Part shown: positions 17,846-26,970 of the stretch, one piece after another
Numbering within the stretch: the stretch's first letter is position 1
Layout: the number at the start of each line of letters is the position of its first letter
NCBI RefSeq assembly: GCF_004341445.1
Contig: NZ_SLXV01000014.1
Span: 1 to 60,452 of the forward strand
Reading direction: 5' to 3'
Length of the DNA stretch: 60,452 nucleotides
Source of the DNA: Baia soyae
Lineage (GTDB): Bacteria; Bacillota; Bacilli; Thermoactinomycetales; Thermoactinomycetaceae
Translations under genes and position numbers: made by a program
The notes under the pieces: model-generated
Databases searched by the model: none
What the model was told of the DNA's origin: nothing
Seen by the model: the letters and a program-made list of their open reading frames with translations, nothing else

Positions 17846-17873
17846 ATTATAATCAGTATAACACATTTTGCAA
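17846..17873 (-). promoter_or_regulatory. gapB promoter with CcpN-type operator
   Basis: TTGCAA-N16-TATAAT on the minus strand (-35 17868-17873; -10 17846-17851). Between them lies TGTGTTATACT (17855-17865), which fits every position of the published CcpN consensus TRTGHYATAYW. CcpN represses gapB and pckA during glycolytic growth in B. subtilis. Confidence 0.75.
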
Positions 17874-17907
17874 TAAAAAAAGACAAAAAAACCTACCTAT
17901 TTGTGAA

Positions 17908-17943
17908 CAGAAATAAAGACCTGATCACCTGTAAGTGACCAAG
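17908..17943 (-). terminator. terminator of the polA-mutM-ytaF-coaE-transglycosylase operon
   Basis: 9-bp stem CTTGGTCAC/GTGATCAGG including two G-U pairs, followed by TCTTTATTT, about 30 bases past the transglycosylase stop. Confidence 0.6.
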
Positions 17944-17974
17944 CCTCTAGTTTTATCAACGATCCTATCCCCTT

Positions 17975-18586
17975 CTAATCCTCTACCAAGTAGCCATATA
18001 CCGATTTATACTTTCCATAGTAACCCATTACTTTTTGAACATATTTCCTTGTTTCGGAGTACTCTATGTGGTTGGCATTTTGCAATGTGCCATCCCATTT
18101 TTTATCCCTCAGCCAACTCTTTACCTTATTCGGCCCTGCATTATAGGCTGCTACAGCCACCACTTCATTGCCATTAAACTCTTTAATTAAGTAGGCCAGA
18201 TACCACGTACCTAGCTGGATATTCATCTTAGGATCCCCAATTTGATCACGCACTGCAGGAGAAAAGGGCGCACTTTGAATCACAGTATCAACAGTACCAG
18301 GTGTAATTTGCATTAACCCTTGTGCATTGGCGTGCGAAACCTTCGACGGATCAAACTTGGTTTCGACACGTATCACTGCCATCACGAGAAAAGGGCTTAT
18401 CTTATACTGTTTGGCGCTATTCAGGATATCGTCTTCATATTTTAGTGGATACATCCAGCGGTTAGAGACAGGAATCGCGATAATCATAATAATCACGATC
18501 AGGATAATCCCAATCAAGATCATTCTCTTAGGAGGCATAGCTCGAAGCGCTGGATCTATCCATTTTTTAAAGCCAGATAATTCCAT
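17975..18586 (-). CDS. membrane-anchored lytic transglycosylase (SLT domain)
   Basis: 203 residues: a short cytoplasmic basic tail, one transmembrane helix (ILIGIILIVIIMIIAI, about 22-40), then a soluble-lytic-transglycosylase domain outside the cell. The catalytic glutamate is in RVETKFDPS, followed by QGLMQITP and AAYNAGPNKV, the usual goose-lysozyme-like motifs. It cleaves the peptidoglycan glycan strand, giving 1,6-anhydro products. The start overlaps the end of coaE by about 31 bases, a sign of translational coupling in the operon. Confidence 0.92.
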   Translation of the reverse strand: MELSGFKKWIDPALRAMPPKRMILIGIILIVIIMIIAIPVSNRWMYPLKYEDDILNSAKQYKISPFLVMAVIRVETKFDPSKVSHANAQGLMQITPGTVDTVIQSAPFSPAVRDQIGDPKMNIQLGTWYLAYLIKEFNGNEVVAVAAYNAGPNKVKSWLRDKKWDGTLQNANHIEYSETRKYVQKVMGYYGKYKSVYGYLVED

Positions 18587-19158
18587 AGCTTATCTACCTG
18601 TCTTTCTGTATGAAATACTAGGTGACTGTTATCAATCACAAAATCGGCCATCTTCTTTTTCTCTTCAATCGAAAGTTGTGCATGAAGCCGAGCTTTTGCT
18701 TCTAATTCAGTTAATTGATCTCGCTCCATTAAACGCACGATTTGCAGTGCTTCTGGTATATACACAACAATAACCTTTTCCACTAATTGCGTCAAACCGC
18801 TCTCAAATAAGAGTGGAACATCCCAAATAATAACCTCTTCCGTATCCTCGCTTTGAAATTCAGCTGTCTGCCTCTTCATCTCAGCTCGAATGAGAGGATG
18901 TAAAATAGCATTTAATCGCTGGCGCGCATGAGGGTCATGGAAGATGATATCTCCTAAGGCTCTCCGGTTTAATTGTCCCTTTGAATCGAGCACTTCTACG
19001 CCAAATGTTGCGATCACCTGCTGTAATCCTTCTGTCTCAGGTTCCACGACTAGTCTAGCAATCTGATCTGCATCGATAATTTTCGCTCCACGCTCTTGGA
19101 ACATCTTCGAAACAGTGCTTTTCCCAGTCGCTATTCCTCCAGTTAAACCAATAACCAA
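18556..19158 (-). CDS. coaE: dephospho-CoA kinase
   Basis: 200 residues; last step of coenzyme A synthesis, ATP-dependent phosphorylation of the ribose 3'-OH of dephospho-CoA. P-loop GLTGGIATGKST at the very N-terminus, then KIIDADQIA and the lid region ILHPLIR. The TTG at 19158 has GAGGAG 8 bases upstream and gives the standard CoaE N-terminus; the GTG at 19167 overlaps that site. It sits 13 bases after ytaF. Confidence 0.96.
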   Translation of the reverse strand: MVIGLTGGIATGKSTVSKMFQERGAKIIDADQIARLVVEPETEGLQQVIATFGVEVLDSKGQLNRRALGDIIFHDPHARQRLNAILHPLIRAEMKRQTAEFQSEDTEEVIIWDVPLLFESGLTQLVEKVIVVYIPEALQIVRLMERDQLTELEAKARLHAQLSIEEKKKMADFVIDNSHLVFHTERQVDKLWNYLALKNG

Positions 19159-19171
19159 AACAAACACTCCT

Positions 19172-19849
19172 CTACCAAATCCGAAACAAGCCCAGAACGA
19201 TTAAAATAATCCCTGGAAGATACGAAACAAGATCACTAAATCTATTATATTGAAAACGAAATCCAATCCACATCCCACATCGCAAAAATATCCCACACAT
19301 AAGCGTAATCAAGCCAGCTACTATAAAGGGGGAGTAACCAAGTAGAGCAACGCCCAAACCCGCCCCCAGCGAATCAAGCGAAAGCGCAATTCCAAGTAAA
19401 ATGGCCTCTGTCGCATTAATACTGCCCGAATGATCCATATCAGCAGTTGTTGGCTTTTTGAGAATTTGAATCACAAGACCCCATTTGGGTAGTTCCCATA
19501 TCCACACTTTGGGATCGATCACTTGTGCAGCAACGAGTACACCCTCTTGTCCATTATCTATTTCTTCTCTGTCCTCTTTCAATCTAGTCATATATTGATA
19601 CAATGTCCAGCACCCCAGCAAAATGAGGATCGTAGCTCCAATCCATTTTTCCATCTGAGGAGAAAGCCATAACCCAATCTGATCTCCAATCGCCATTGTA
19701 AGGAAGATACTAAGCCCTGAGCATCCTGCAATAATGAGGATGGAGCCAAACGGGATCCGTATCTTGCGCAGTCCATATGTAATACCAGCACTAAAGCTAT
19801 CTAAACTAACTGCAAAGGCTAATCCAATCATCGTCCATATATGCCACAT
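19172..19849 (-). CDS. ytaF: sporulation membrane protein YtaF with EF-hand-like loop
   Basis: 225 residues, six transmembrane segments in two related halves (LAFAVSLDSFSAGITYG and LGIALSLDSLGAGLGVAL), the arrangement of the MntP/YtaF superfamily. The cytosolic linker carries DMDHSGSINATE, which matches an EF-hand calcium loop at positions 1, 3, 5, 6, 8 and 12. YtaF is linked to sporulation in Bacillus; its transport activity is unknown. ATG at 19849 has GGGGGAG 7 bases upstream. It is in the polA operon between mutM and coaE. Confidence 0.9.
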   Translation of the reverse strand: MWHIWTMIGLAFAVSLDSFSAGITYGLRKIRIPFGSILIIAGCSGLSIFLTMAIGDQIGLWLSPQMEKWIGATILILLGCWTLYQYMTRLKEDREEIDNGQEGVLVAAQVIDPKVWIWELPKWGLVIQILKKPTTADMDHSGSINATEAILLGIALSLDSLGAGLGVALLGYSPFIVAGLITLMCGIFLRCGMWIGFRFQYNRFSDLVSYLPGIILIVLGLFRIW

Positions 19850-19929
19850 AAGAAAACTCCCCCATATCACTAGGTGCTATCCTAGCATATGAAGGAGCCC
19901 ATAAGGAGGTGCCAAACAAGGGGACCGCG

Positions 19930-20757
19930 TTACGTTTGACACTGAGGGCAAATATGTGTCCCTCGTCCACCTACCACCAAACGTTCAATCGGATTGCCAC
20001 AACCATAGCATGGCTCATTCTTCCGTCCGTATACCTTAATTTGTAGTTGAAACATCCCCATCTCGCCTTGTCCATTTACATAGGAACGAACCGAAGACCC
20101 ACCTGCCTCCACGGCCCTTGACAATGTTTCAGAAATGCTGTGGTAGAGCAGATGAATCTCTTCATCCGTTAGCTCATTGGCACTCCGTTCGGGATGGATT
20201 TTTGCGCTATGTAACGCTTCATCCACATAGATATTCCCTAAACCAACTAATATCTCTTGATTGAGCAATAAGGGTTTAATCTTCGTTTTTCTCCTACGAA
20301 TCGCTGCGTCAAACCACTCCAGTTGGTATTGATCTGGATCTAACGGCTCTGGGCCTAGCTTTTTAAGCGGCAGATGACTCTCCTCTTCACCCTTTGGAAA
20401 CAAATGCATCGTACCAAATTGGCGTACATCCTTATAACGAAGTTCTGTACCATCTGTAAAGTGGAAAATCACATGTGTATGCTTCTCTAAATCGTCCCCT
20501 TGATCCGCAACTCGGTATTTTCCTTCCATTCGCAAATGGGAAACAATCACCCATGGATCACAAAAAATCTTTAAAAACTTACCTCTTCGTCCGATTCCTG
20601 TAATCGCGGCACCTTTTAGTTCTCTACAAAAAATCTCAATATTATCTGGGCGCTGGATGATTCGAGGAAGGTGAACCGATACATCTTGAATCGTTTTCCC
20701 CACTACTAATTGCTCTAGCGTTCGGCGGACTGTCTCCACCTCTGGTAATTCTGGCAT
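19930..20757 (-). CDS. mutM: formamidopyrimidine-DNA glycosylase
   Basis: 275 residues; bifunctional glycosylase/AP lyase that removes 8-oxoguanine and formamidopyrimidines. The mature N-terminus PELPEVETVRR carries the catalytic proline and glutamate. The helix-two-turn-helix (LVGLGNIYVDEAL) and the C-terminal zinc finger (CYGCGNPI, CPQC) are complete. It follows polA by about 30 bases in a repair operon. Confidence 0.97.
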   Translation of the reverse strand: MPELPEVETVRRTLEQLVVGKTIQDVSVHLPRIIQRPDNIEIFCRELKGAAITGIGRRGKFLKIFCDPWVIVSHLRMEGKYRVADQGDDLEKHTHVIFHFTDGTELRYKDVRQFGTMHLFPKGEEESHLPLKKLGPEPLDPDQYQLEWFDAAIRRRKTKIKPLLLNQEILVGLGNIYVDEALHSAKIHPERSANELTDEEIHLLYHSISETLSRAVEAGGSSVRSYVNGQGEMGMFQLQIKVYGRKNEPCYGCGNPIERLVVGGRGTHICPQCQT

Positions 20758-20787
20758 CTTCTGTCTCTCCCCTAGTTGTGCTTCAAA

Positions 20788-23457
20788 CTATTTGGCTTCG
20801 TACCAACTTTGACCTATGTTCAGATCAACCACTAATGGGATTGATAGCTCTACAGCTTGTTCCATCATCTCACGTACCAAATCTCCCATACTACCTAGCT
20901 CTTCCACCGGAACTTCAAAGATCAACTCGTCATGAACTTGAAGTAGCATTCTACTTTTCATTTTCTTTTCGACCATCACACGATCGATTTCAACCATCGC
21001 CTTTTTAATGATGTCCGCTGCTGTTCCTTGAATGGGTGTATTCATTGCTGTTCGCTCTGCAAAGCTACGGCGTGCAAAATCAGTAGCATATAGCTCCGGA
21101 AGATAACGGCGACGTTGGAGCAAGGTCGTAACATAGCCATCTTGCTTGGCTTGAGCCACAATATCGTTCATATATTGTTTCACGCCTGGATACGTCTCGA
21201 AATAACGTTCAATAAATTGTTTGGCTTCCTTCTGAGGGATATTTAAGTTCTGGGACAAGCCAAAGGGACTAATTCCATACACGATACCAAAGTTAACCGC
21301 CTTGGCCTGGCGACGCATGAGGGAAGTAATCTCTTCTTCCTTCACTTGGAAGACATCCATCGCTGTCTGGGTGTGAATATCCTTAGCCTCACGGAATGCC
21401 TTTTGCAAACTAGGATCTCCCGAGATATGTGCTAACACGCGAAGCTCTACTTGCGAATAATCCGCAGCTAAGATCATCCAATTCTCTTCAGACGGAACGA
21501 AAACTTGACGGATTTTCCGCCCTTCTTCCAGCCGAATCGGGATATTTTGCAGATTCGGCTCCACGCTGGACAAACGTCCTGTAGCAGCAATCGTCTGGTT
21601 AAAATGGGTATGAATTTTCCCATCTGCACCGATTTCTTTTTTCAGACCCTCTACATAGGTGCTCAAAAGCTTTCCTACTTGTCTGTAATGAAGAATTTTA
21701 TCCACAATCTCATGTTGCGGAGCTAATTTTTCTAATACATCTGCGCTCGTTGAGTAACCGGTCTTCGTCTTTTTCAATACAGGTAAGCCTAGTTTATCAA
21801 ATAGAATCTCACCCAATTGCTTCGGCGAATTAATATTAAAATCTGTACCCGCTATGTCATAGATTTCAATTGTGAGACGTTCGAGGGTCTCTTGAAGAAC
21901 GGAACCTAATTGCTCTAATTGCTCCCCATCTACTTTTACCCCTAGTTTCTCCATTTTCCCTAGTACACGTGATAATGGCATCTCTAAATCGTAGAGTAGA
22001 TTAGCTAAATCGGTTCTCTCAATCTCTGGTTTTAATTGTGATTGCAGGCCATAAAGTACATATGCTTTTTGGGCGAGGTGTTGCGCAAGGTTTTCCCCTG
22101 TAGGAAGCTTTCGTTTTGCACCTTTCCCATACACTTCTTCATCAGAAGCTAGAGTATATTCACTATGCTGTGAAACAACATCGCTTAGGCTCAAACTGGT
22201 TTCAGAAGGATTTAGCAGATAGGCGGCCAATAGGATATCCATTTCGATTCCCTCTAATGAAATCCCTAGCTTGGAAAGGGCAATCTCTGATCTCTTCCCA
22301 TCAAATACAACCTTCTGAGAGTTGCTTGATCCAAGCCAATCTAGGAGTTTATTCCACTTCGAAACCACATTCGCTGGAATATACAGATTGGTAATTCCAT
22401 CAGATATAGATAAACCAACTAACTCGGAACGATGCGGATTCTCTTCACTCAATTCTACATTCAGAGACAAAGAATCTGATTGTAATAGATCATTCCAATC
22501 TCCCATAGAATCCTCTGACACGATTTGATACTCTACTAATGTTTGATCCGACTCAGATGCCTGTCCAGACTGGTCTCCCAACCCTTTTTTGATCCGATCC
22601 ACCAATGTTTTAAACTCTAGCTTTTTAAACGTCTCGATTACTTCTTCTGTATGAATCGAGGGTTGCTCTAAATCATCGATTCCAAAGTCCAAAGGTACCT
22701 CACAATAAATAGTGGCAAGTCGTTTACTTAGTAATGCTTGCTCCTGAAATTCAGTTACTTTTTCCTGTAGCTTTTTCCCAGGTAGATCAGCAACACGGGC
22801 AATGATCTCTTCTACTGAGCCGTGCTGGTGTAATAGCTTCAAGCCTGTTTTTTCTCCTACTCCAGGGATGCCGGGAATATTGTCAGATGGATCTCCCATT
22901 AATCCTTTCAGATCAATGATTTGGGAAGGAGTTAAGCCATAACGGTCTTGAATGCTTTCTGGAGTATATCGATCTGCTTCTGTCACACCTTTGCGAGTCA
23001 TTAACACGCTAACCTGATCTGTCACTAATTGGAACAAGTCTTTATCTCCACTCACGATGAGGGTTTCCATCTCCTCGGCATCTGCCATTTTAGACAGTGT
23101 CCCGATAATATCATCTGCTTCATATCCTGCAAGTCCATAATATCGGATTTGGCAGGCATCTAATACTTCTTTAATCAACGGGAACTGCCCGGTTAGTTCA
23201 CCAGGCGTTTTATCCCGTTTTCCTTTGTATTCTTGATAAAACTCGTGGCGGAATGTATCCTTGCCCTCATCGAATGCGACAAGCATATGGGTTGGTTTTT
23301 CTTCTTCTAGTACTTTTAAGAGCATCATGGCAAATCCATAGGCGGCATTGGTATAAAGTCCGGATGAATTTGTTAACAATGGCAGGGCATAAAAGGCGCG
23401 AAAGGCAATGCTATTTCCATCGATGAGAATGATTTTTTTCTTAGACAATTGGTTCAC
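20788..23457 (-). CDS. polA: DNA polymerase I
   Basis: 889 residues. The 5' nuclease domain is at 1-290 (LIDGNSIAFRAFYALP, DDIIGTLSK). The middle 3'-5' exonuclease-like domain (about 315-475) lacks the catalytic acids: the DxE position reads NVE. It should not proofread, as in other bacilli. The polymerase domain has motif A (DYSQVELRVLAHISGD) and motif C (VHDELIFEV). It fills gaps and processes Okazaki fragments. The GTG start has only a weak ribosome binding site. First gene of the polA-mutM-ytaF-coaE-transglycosylase operon. Confidence 0.97.
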   Translation of the reverse strand: MNQLSKKKIILIDGNSIAFRAFYALPLLTNSSGLYTNAAYGFAMMLLKVLEEEKPTHMLVAFDEGKDTFRHEFYQEYKGKRDKTPGELTGQFPLIKEVLDACQIRYYGLAGYEADDIIGTLSKMADAEEMETLIVSGDKDLFQLVTDQVSVLMTRKGVTEADRYTPESIQDRYGLTPSQIIDLKGLMGDPSDNIPGIPGVGEKTGLKLLHQHGSVEEIIARVADLPGKKLQEKVTEFQEQALLSKRLATIYCEVPLDFGIDDLEQPSIHTEEVIETFKKLEFKTLVDRIKKGLGDQSGQASESDQTLVEYQIVSEDSMGDWNDLLQSDSLSLNVELSEENPHRSELVGLSISDGITNLYIPANVVSKWNKLLDWLGSSNSQKVVFDGKRSEIALSKLGISLEGIEMDILLAAYLLNPSETSLSLSDVVSQHSEYTLASDEEVYGKGAKRKLPTGENLAQHLAQKAYVLYGLQSQLKPEIERTDLANLLYDLEMPLSRVLGKMEKLGVKVDGEQLEQLGSVLQETLERLTIEIYDIAGTDFNINSPKQLGEILFDKLGLPVLKKTKTGYSTSADVLEKLAPQHEIVDKILHYRQVGKLLSTYVEGLKKEIGADGKIHTHFNQTIAATGRLSSVEPNLQNIPIRLEEGRKIRQVFVPSEENWMILAADYSQVELRVLAHISGDPSLQKAFREAKDIHTQTAMDVFQVKEEEITSLMRRQAKAVNFGIVYGISPFGLSQNLNIPQKEAKQFIERYFETYPGVKQYMNDIVAQAKQDGYVTTLLQRRRYLPELYATDFARRSFAERTAMNTPIQGTAADIIKKAMVEIDRVMVEKKMKSRMLLQVHDELIFEVPVEELGSMGDLVREMMEQAVELSIPLVVDLNIGQSWYEAK

Positions 23458-23521
23458 ATCCGTATCTAGATTCTATTATCGAAAAAACATATTGATTATG
23501 ATTACTAACCATGAAGCCGGT

Positions 23522-23711
23522 CCCGGGGCATGTATCTGACCACAGCTCAAATAGTGAGCCTGCGAGGATGTGGAAAAGCAAGTCCGCTCCGTCCCTTCGC
23601 TTCGGGCAAGTAGCAAAACTCGCAAAGAACGCTCAGACATTGCCACAAAACGCCCTTGCTTCGAATGACTACGCTAAGTAGCCTCACTAACATCCCAGTG
23701 GTCAGATACAT
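23522..23711 (-). mobile_element. MITE-like element, copy A
   Basis: Non-coding element of about 190 bp with perfect 14-bp terminal inverted repeats ATGTATCTGACCAC (23530-23543) and its complement (23698-23711), plus the conserved outer CCCGGGGC. Relative to copies B and C it is inverted. The core (GGGCGTTTTGTGGCAATGTC in the B orientation) is nearly identical in all three. No ORF of substance. Confidence 0.8.
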
Positions 23712-23971
23712 TACCCTCTTCCATTTTCATTTGCTAGTTGATTAACAAGGCTGTTTTTTAGAGCTTCTTCAAATCATGATTATTCCACTTGCTTGTTAAC
23801 AAAAAACTCGGTCTTTGACTTCTTTTCAATCATAGGTTTGTATTTCAATCACTCTCTTTCATCCATCAAAAGGTATGAAAGAGAGTTCATATTAAACATA
23901 GATTTGAGACTCTATCATTGTATCATGCGGAGCACATTTTCTTCCAGTTTGGTGGTAGTAGATTTCCAGTA
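23712..23971. other. intergenic region with hairpin, between MITE A and the DUF2085 operon
   Basis: AT-rich. It contains a perfect 12-bp inverted repeat, ACTCTCTTTCAT/ATGAAAGAGAGT (23851-23886), without a following T-run. No coding region is supported. Confidence 0.4.
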
Positions 23972-24000
23972 CAAAAAGCCGTACTGTGGCTTAGTGCGGC
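23972..24000 (-). terminator. terminator of the DUF2085 operon
   Basis: Stem GCCGCACT/AGTACGGC (one mismatch) followed by T5 on the minus strand. Confidence 0.6.
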
Positions 24001-24018
24001 TAGTAGAATATAATTATC

Positions 24019-24252
24019 TTATCGAATACACTCACAGTCGGGAGTTGGAGCACATTCGAGTAAACAGTCAGGTACGTCATTCCAACTGTGTTTAGAGTTC
24101 TTCTTTTTTCTCTGATAATACCAGACCATGAAACCAAATCCCAAAATACCCATTCCTAGTAAAATGGCTCCGTATTTAAATTCACCTGAGCATAACGCGA
24201 TAATGCCACTTAACAGAAAAGAAACGTTCAGCCCCAGTAATAGAAAAAACAA
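24019..24252 (-). CDS. small membrane protein with cysteine-rich tail
   Basis: 77 residues, not recognised. Two transmembrane helices (about 1-20 and 26-46), then YYQRKKKN at the membrane edge and an unusual tail, DCLLECAPTPDCECIR, with four cysteines in the last 15 residues. The start is TTG, 8 bases after GGGAGGG, which lies just past the stop of the DUF2085 gene, so the two are cotranscribed. The cysteine tail could bind metal; that is speculation. Confidence 0.65.
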   Translation of the reverse strand: MFFLLLGLNVSFLLSGIIALCSGEFKYGAILLGMGILGFGFMVWYYQRKKKNSKHSWNDVPDCLLECAPTPDCECIR

Positions 24253-24268
24253 AGTGGTTTCCCTCCCG

Positions 24269-24619
24269 CTACAAAATATCCTCTAAAAGTAGGGAAATGA
24301 AGTGAGTCGCTAAAATAGACATACCGATCCCACTTAATAATCCTGTCACACACCGTAATGTATTCGTACTCTCACGAAATTTAACCAGTTGAGTAACTCC
24401 ATCTATCAGCGTAGGGATCTGCAATAAGAATCCTAACCACCACGGAACAGGAAAAGGAAGTAGAAGGAAAACTGGTAACCACAAATATCCGACTAGAATA
24501 CTCAAACAACGAGCACAAATTGGCATCGGCTTTCCATTTACATGAAAGCACCGAGAGGCCTTGCGATGACAGGGAACTACATACGCTAATCGTGTCCACA
24601 TACTAGCTTTTGATTCCAT
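24269..24619 (-). CDS. DUF2085 family membrane protein
   Basis: 116 residues. The family signature is [31 protein letters not shown]: a CHxxxxR start and a CARC motif before the second helix. Three or so transmembrane segments follow, with DGVTQ between them. Members of DUF2085 are predicted membrane proteins with conserved cysteines and no assigned activity. It forms an operon with the small cysteine-tailed protein and is bracketed by MITE copies A and B between polA and phoR, genes that are adjacent in B. subtilis. Confidence 0.8.
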   Translation of the reverse strand: MESKASMWTRLAYVVPCHRKASRCFHVNGKPMPICARCLSILVGYLWLPVFLLLPFPVPWWLGFLLQIPTLIDGVTQLVKFRESTNTLRCVTGLLSGIGMSILATHFISLLLEDIL

Positions 24620-24827
24620 AACTCACGATCCATTCTAGAGAGAATAATAATCTACCAAATCCTTCCCGACTATCAAGTATAAAAACATCAACTTTTAGTC
24701 AATAGTGAAGTAGATTAGACAATTCACTCATCACATTAGCAATCAATCCTAATCTAGAAGCACACAGTACGGATACTGGAATAAGAAGCCCATCGATTAA
24801 TCAGTACATCGGAACAGACTAGAGGCA
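24620..24827. other. intergenic region upstream of the DUF2085 operon
   Basis: About 200 AT-rich bases between the DUF2085 start and MITE copy B. The operon promoter must lie here, but no clear -35/-10 pair stands out. Confidence 0.35.
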
Positions 24828-25020
24828 ATGTGTCTGACCACTGCGATGTTAGTGAGCCTACTTAGCGTAGTCCTTCGAAGCAAGGGCGTTTTGTGGCAAT
24901 GTCTGAGCGTTCTTTGCGAGTTTTGCCACTTGCCCGAAGCGAAGATAGGACTACGCGGACTTGCTTTTCCACATCTTCGCAGGCTCACTATTTGAGCTGT
25001 GGGCAGATACATGCCCCGGG
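24828..25020 (+). mobile_element. MITE-like element, copy B
   Basis: 185 bp between terminal inverted repeats ATGTGTCTGACCAC (24828-24841) and GTGGGCAGATACAT (24999-25012), then GCCCCGGG. Nested complementary segments, AGTGAGCCT/AGGCTCACT and GCGTAGTCCT/AGGACTACGC, allow the whole unit to fold as a long imperfect hairpin. Confidence 0.8.
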
Positions 25021-25112
25021 CTTGCTCCAATAGCTAATAAATAGCCCTTGTATTTCTATAAATAGACGGTAATCGTCGAGCAAATGATCCTGTTATCCAT
25101 CGTCCACTAAAA

Positions 25113-25163
25113 CCAACAAAAAGAAGCTCTTAGAAGAAATCACAACCTTCTCCTAAAAGCTTT
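25113..25163 (-). terminator. terminator after phoR
   Basis: On the minus strand AAGCTTTTAGGAGAA pairs with TTCTTCTAAGAGCTT, followed by CTTTTTG. Confidence 0.8.
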
Positions 25164-25221
25164 ATTGCACATACTCCACCCCATACACATCGGGGTTCAT
25201 TCCCCAGGAAATAGAACGCAA

Positions 25222-26964
25222 CTACTCCTTCGAAAACCAAATCGTAAAAGTAGTCCCCTCACCCATTTTACTGGTTACCTTTATCTCTCCTTCATACTCT
25301 TCAACCAAATGTTTCACGATAGCAAGCCCAAGTCCAGTTCCACCCGATTCACGCGATCGAGCTTTATCCACACGATAAAAGCGCTCAAAAATCCGCCCTA
25401 AATCCTCTTCCGGAATCCCCATGCCTGTGTCAGAGACTACCAAAATCCAATCCTTCTCCTCTTGGTCCACCTGCACTCGTATTTCGCCACCTGCTGGGGT
25501 ATAGGCGATAGCATTACTTACTAGATTTAAGACAATCTGTTTCAAACGATCTGGATCCATTCTAATTTGGAAGTCTTCTTTTATCTCCACTCGTAATGTT
25601 TGTTCTTTATTACGAGCCTGTTCATCTAATGTTTTGGTAATGTTTTGTAAGAAACTAGCAATGGAAAGTTGCTCAAAATTCATCGCCATCTGTTTCGATT
25701 CAATAGTCGATAAATCCAATAAATCTCCTACCAAGCGTTGCAAGCGAATACTCTCTTCCAAGATAATCTTGAGAAATTCCTGACAAGTATCTGGATCTTG
25801 CATGGCTCCATCCAATAATGTTTCCGAAAATCCTCTAATGGAGGTAATCGGCGTTCGTAGCTCATGAGAAACGTTAGCCACAAAATCTTTTCTCATCTGC
25901 TCTAGGCGTCTGATAGCAGTCAAATCATGGAAAACAGCCACTACTCCAATCCCATTTGATTCCACCCACATTGGAGCAAGGTTCGCCTCTAAAATACGCT
26001 CGACTGGGTAATGGAGATGGATCTCTTCTCTAATTCGAGTTCCTGTCTGGGCACACCTTGAAATTAATGAACAAAGGTCAAATGTTGTCTGGATTTCGTC
26101 ATATGGAACCCCTACAATTTCACTTGGCTTCGCACCAAATTGCCGTTCAAATGATTTATTAGCGATACTTACACGGCCTCTGGCATTTACCATTAGTAAT
26201 CCACTTTCCATCGATTCAATCACGCTTGTTAACCTGCGCTCACTCTTCCGAATCGTTTCCATCTGAAATTGCAGAGAATGAGCCATTCGATTAATGGCCC
26301 GTCCCAAACGCCCAATTTCATCTTTTCCATCTTCTTTTACCCTTCGGTGGAATCGTTTCTGGGCGATATCAACGGCTACCTGTGTCATCTCCTCTAACGG
26401 TCGTGTCACACTACTCGCGACCCGGGAACTCGCAAAAGCGGCCAATGCATACGCGATGATGAGCCCTCCTGCAAGGGATAACCATACTTGTGAAAGAGAT
26501 TGATTTACCTCGTCTAAGGGAGAGGAAATCCGAACAACCCCGACTTTTTTCTCGTCATGAATAACCGGTACTGCCGCAATCAATTCATCCGACTTGGGAA
26601 TCGTAATGACTTCAGAACCATTGGACTGTGAGCGAATCTGTTCCCACTCAGCCTCTAACTCGTCATTTGATTTACTGTTCGTCGAATCACCAAGCACTTT
26701 GCCTTGTACATTATATAGAGTTACATGTGCCTCTAAGGTATCTCCAAATGCCTTGATTTCTTGCTGTAGAGAAGCTAAATCGCTCTCGCTACCATCCCAT
26801 TCAATGGTTTCAGCAATCATCTTACTTTCTTTTGTAAGCCGACTGCTGAGTGAGTCAATATAAGAGGAATGTAATAAAAGTGCTAAAAAAAATCCTGTTC
26901 CTAACACAGAGCATCCGATTAAAAACAGAAAAAGTGAAGTAATTCTAGCTCGAAACGTCTTCAT
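25222..26964 (-). CDS. phoR: phosphate-responsive sensor histidine kinase PhoR
   Basis: 580 residues. Order: TM1 (about 8-30), extracytoplasmic sensor region, TM2 (about 160-185), HAMP, PAS (about 245-350), HisKA with the phospho-acceptor in NVSHELRTPITSIRGF, and an HATPase domain with N-box NLVSNAIAYTP, DTGMGIP and GGTGLGLAI. It phosphorylates PhoP when phosphate is short. The start lies 6 bases after the phoP stop, so the two genes form one operon. Confidence 0.94.
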   Translation of the reverse strand: MKTFRARITSLFLFLIGCSVLGTGFFLALLLHSSYIDSLSSRLTKESKMIAETIEWDGSESDLASLQQEIKAFGDTLEAHVTLYNVQGKVLGDSTNSKSNDELEAEWEQIRSQSNGSEVITIPKSDELIAAVPVIHDEKKVGVVRISSPLDEVNQSLSQVWLSLAGGLIIAYALAAFASSRVASSVTRPLEEMTQVAVDIAQKRFHRRVKEDGKDEIGRLGRAINRMAHSLQFQMETIRKSERRLTSVIESMESGLLMVNARGRVSIANKSFERQFGAKPSEIVGVPYDEIQTTFDLCSLISRCAQTGTRIREEIHLHYPVERILEANLAPMWVESNGIGVVAVFHDLTAIRRLEQMRKDFVANVSHELRTPITSIRGFSETLLDGAMQDPDTCQEFLKIILEESIRLQRLVGDLLDLSTIESKQMAMNFEQLSIASFLQNITKTLDEQARNKEQTLRVEIKEDFQIRMDPDRLKQIVLNLVSNAIAYTPAGGEIRVQVDQEEKDWILVVSDTGMGIPEEDLGRIFERFYRVDKARSRESGGTGLGLAIVKHLVEEYEGEIKVTSKMGEGTTFTIWFSKE

Positions 26965-26970
26965 AATGGG

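Noticed and set aside
23851-23886. 12-bp inverted repeat as a terminator
   Set aside because: No T-run on either strand and no gene ending next to it; left as an unexplained hairpin.
24797-25030. 77-codon and 60-codon ORFs within MITE copies B and C
   Set aside because: They run across the terminal repeats, the frame is not kept between copies, and no ribosome binding site precedes them.
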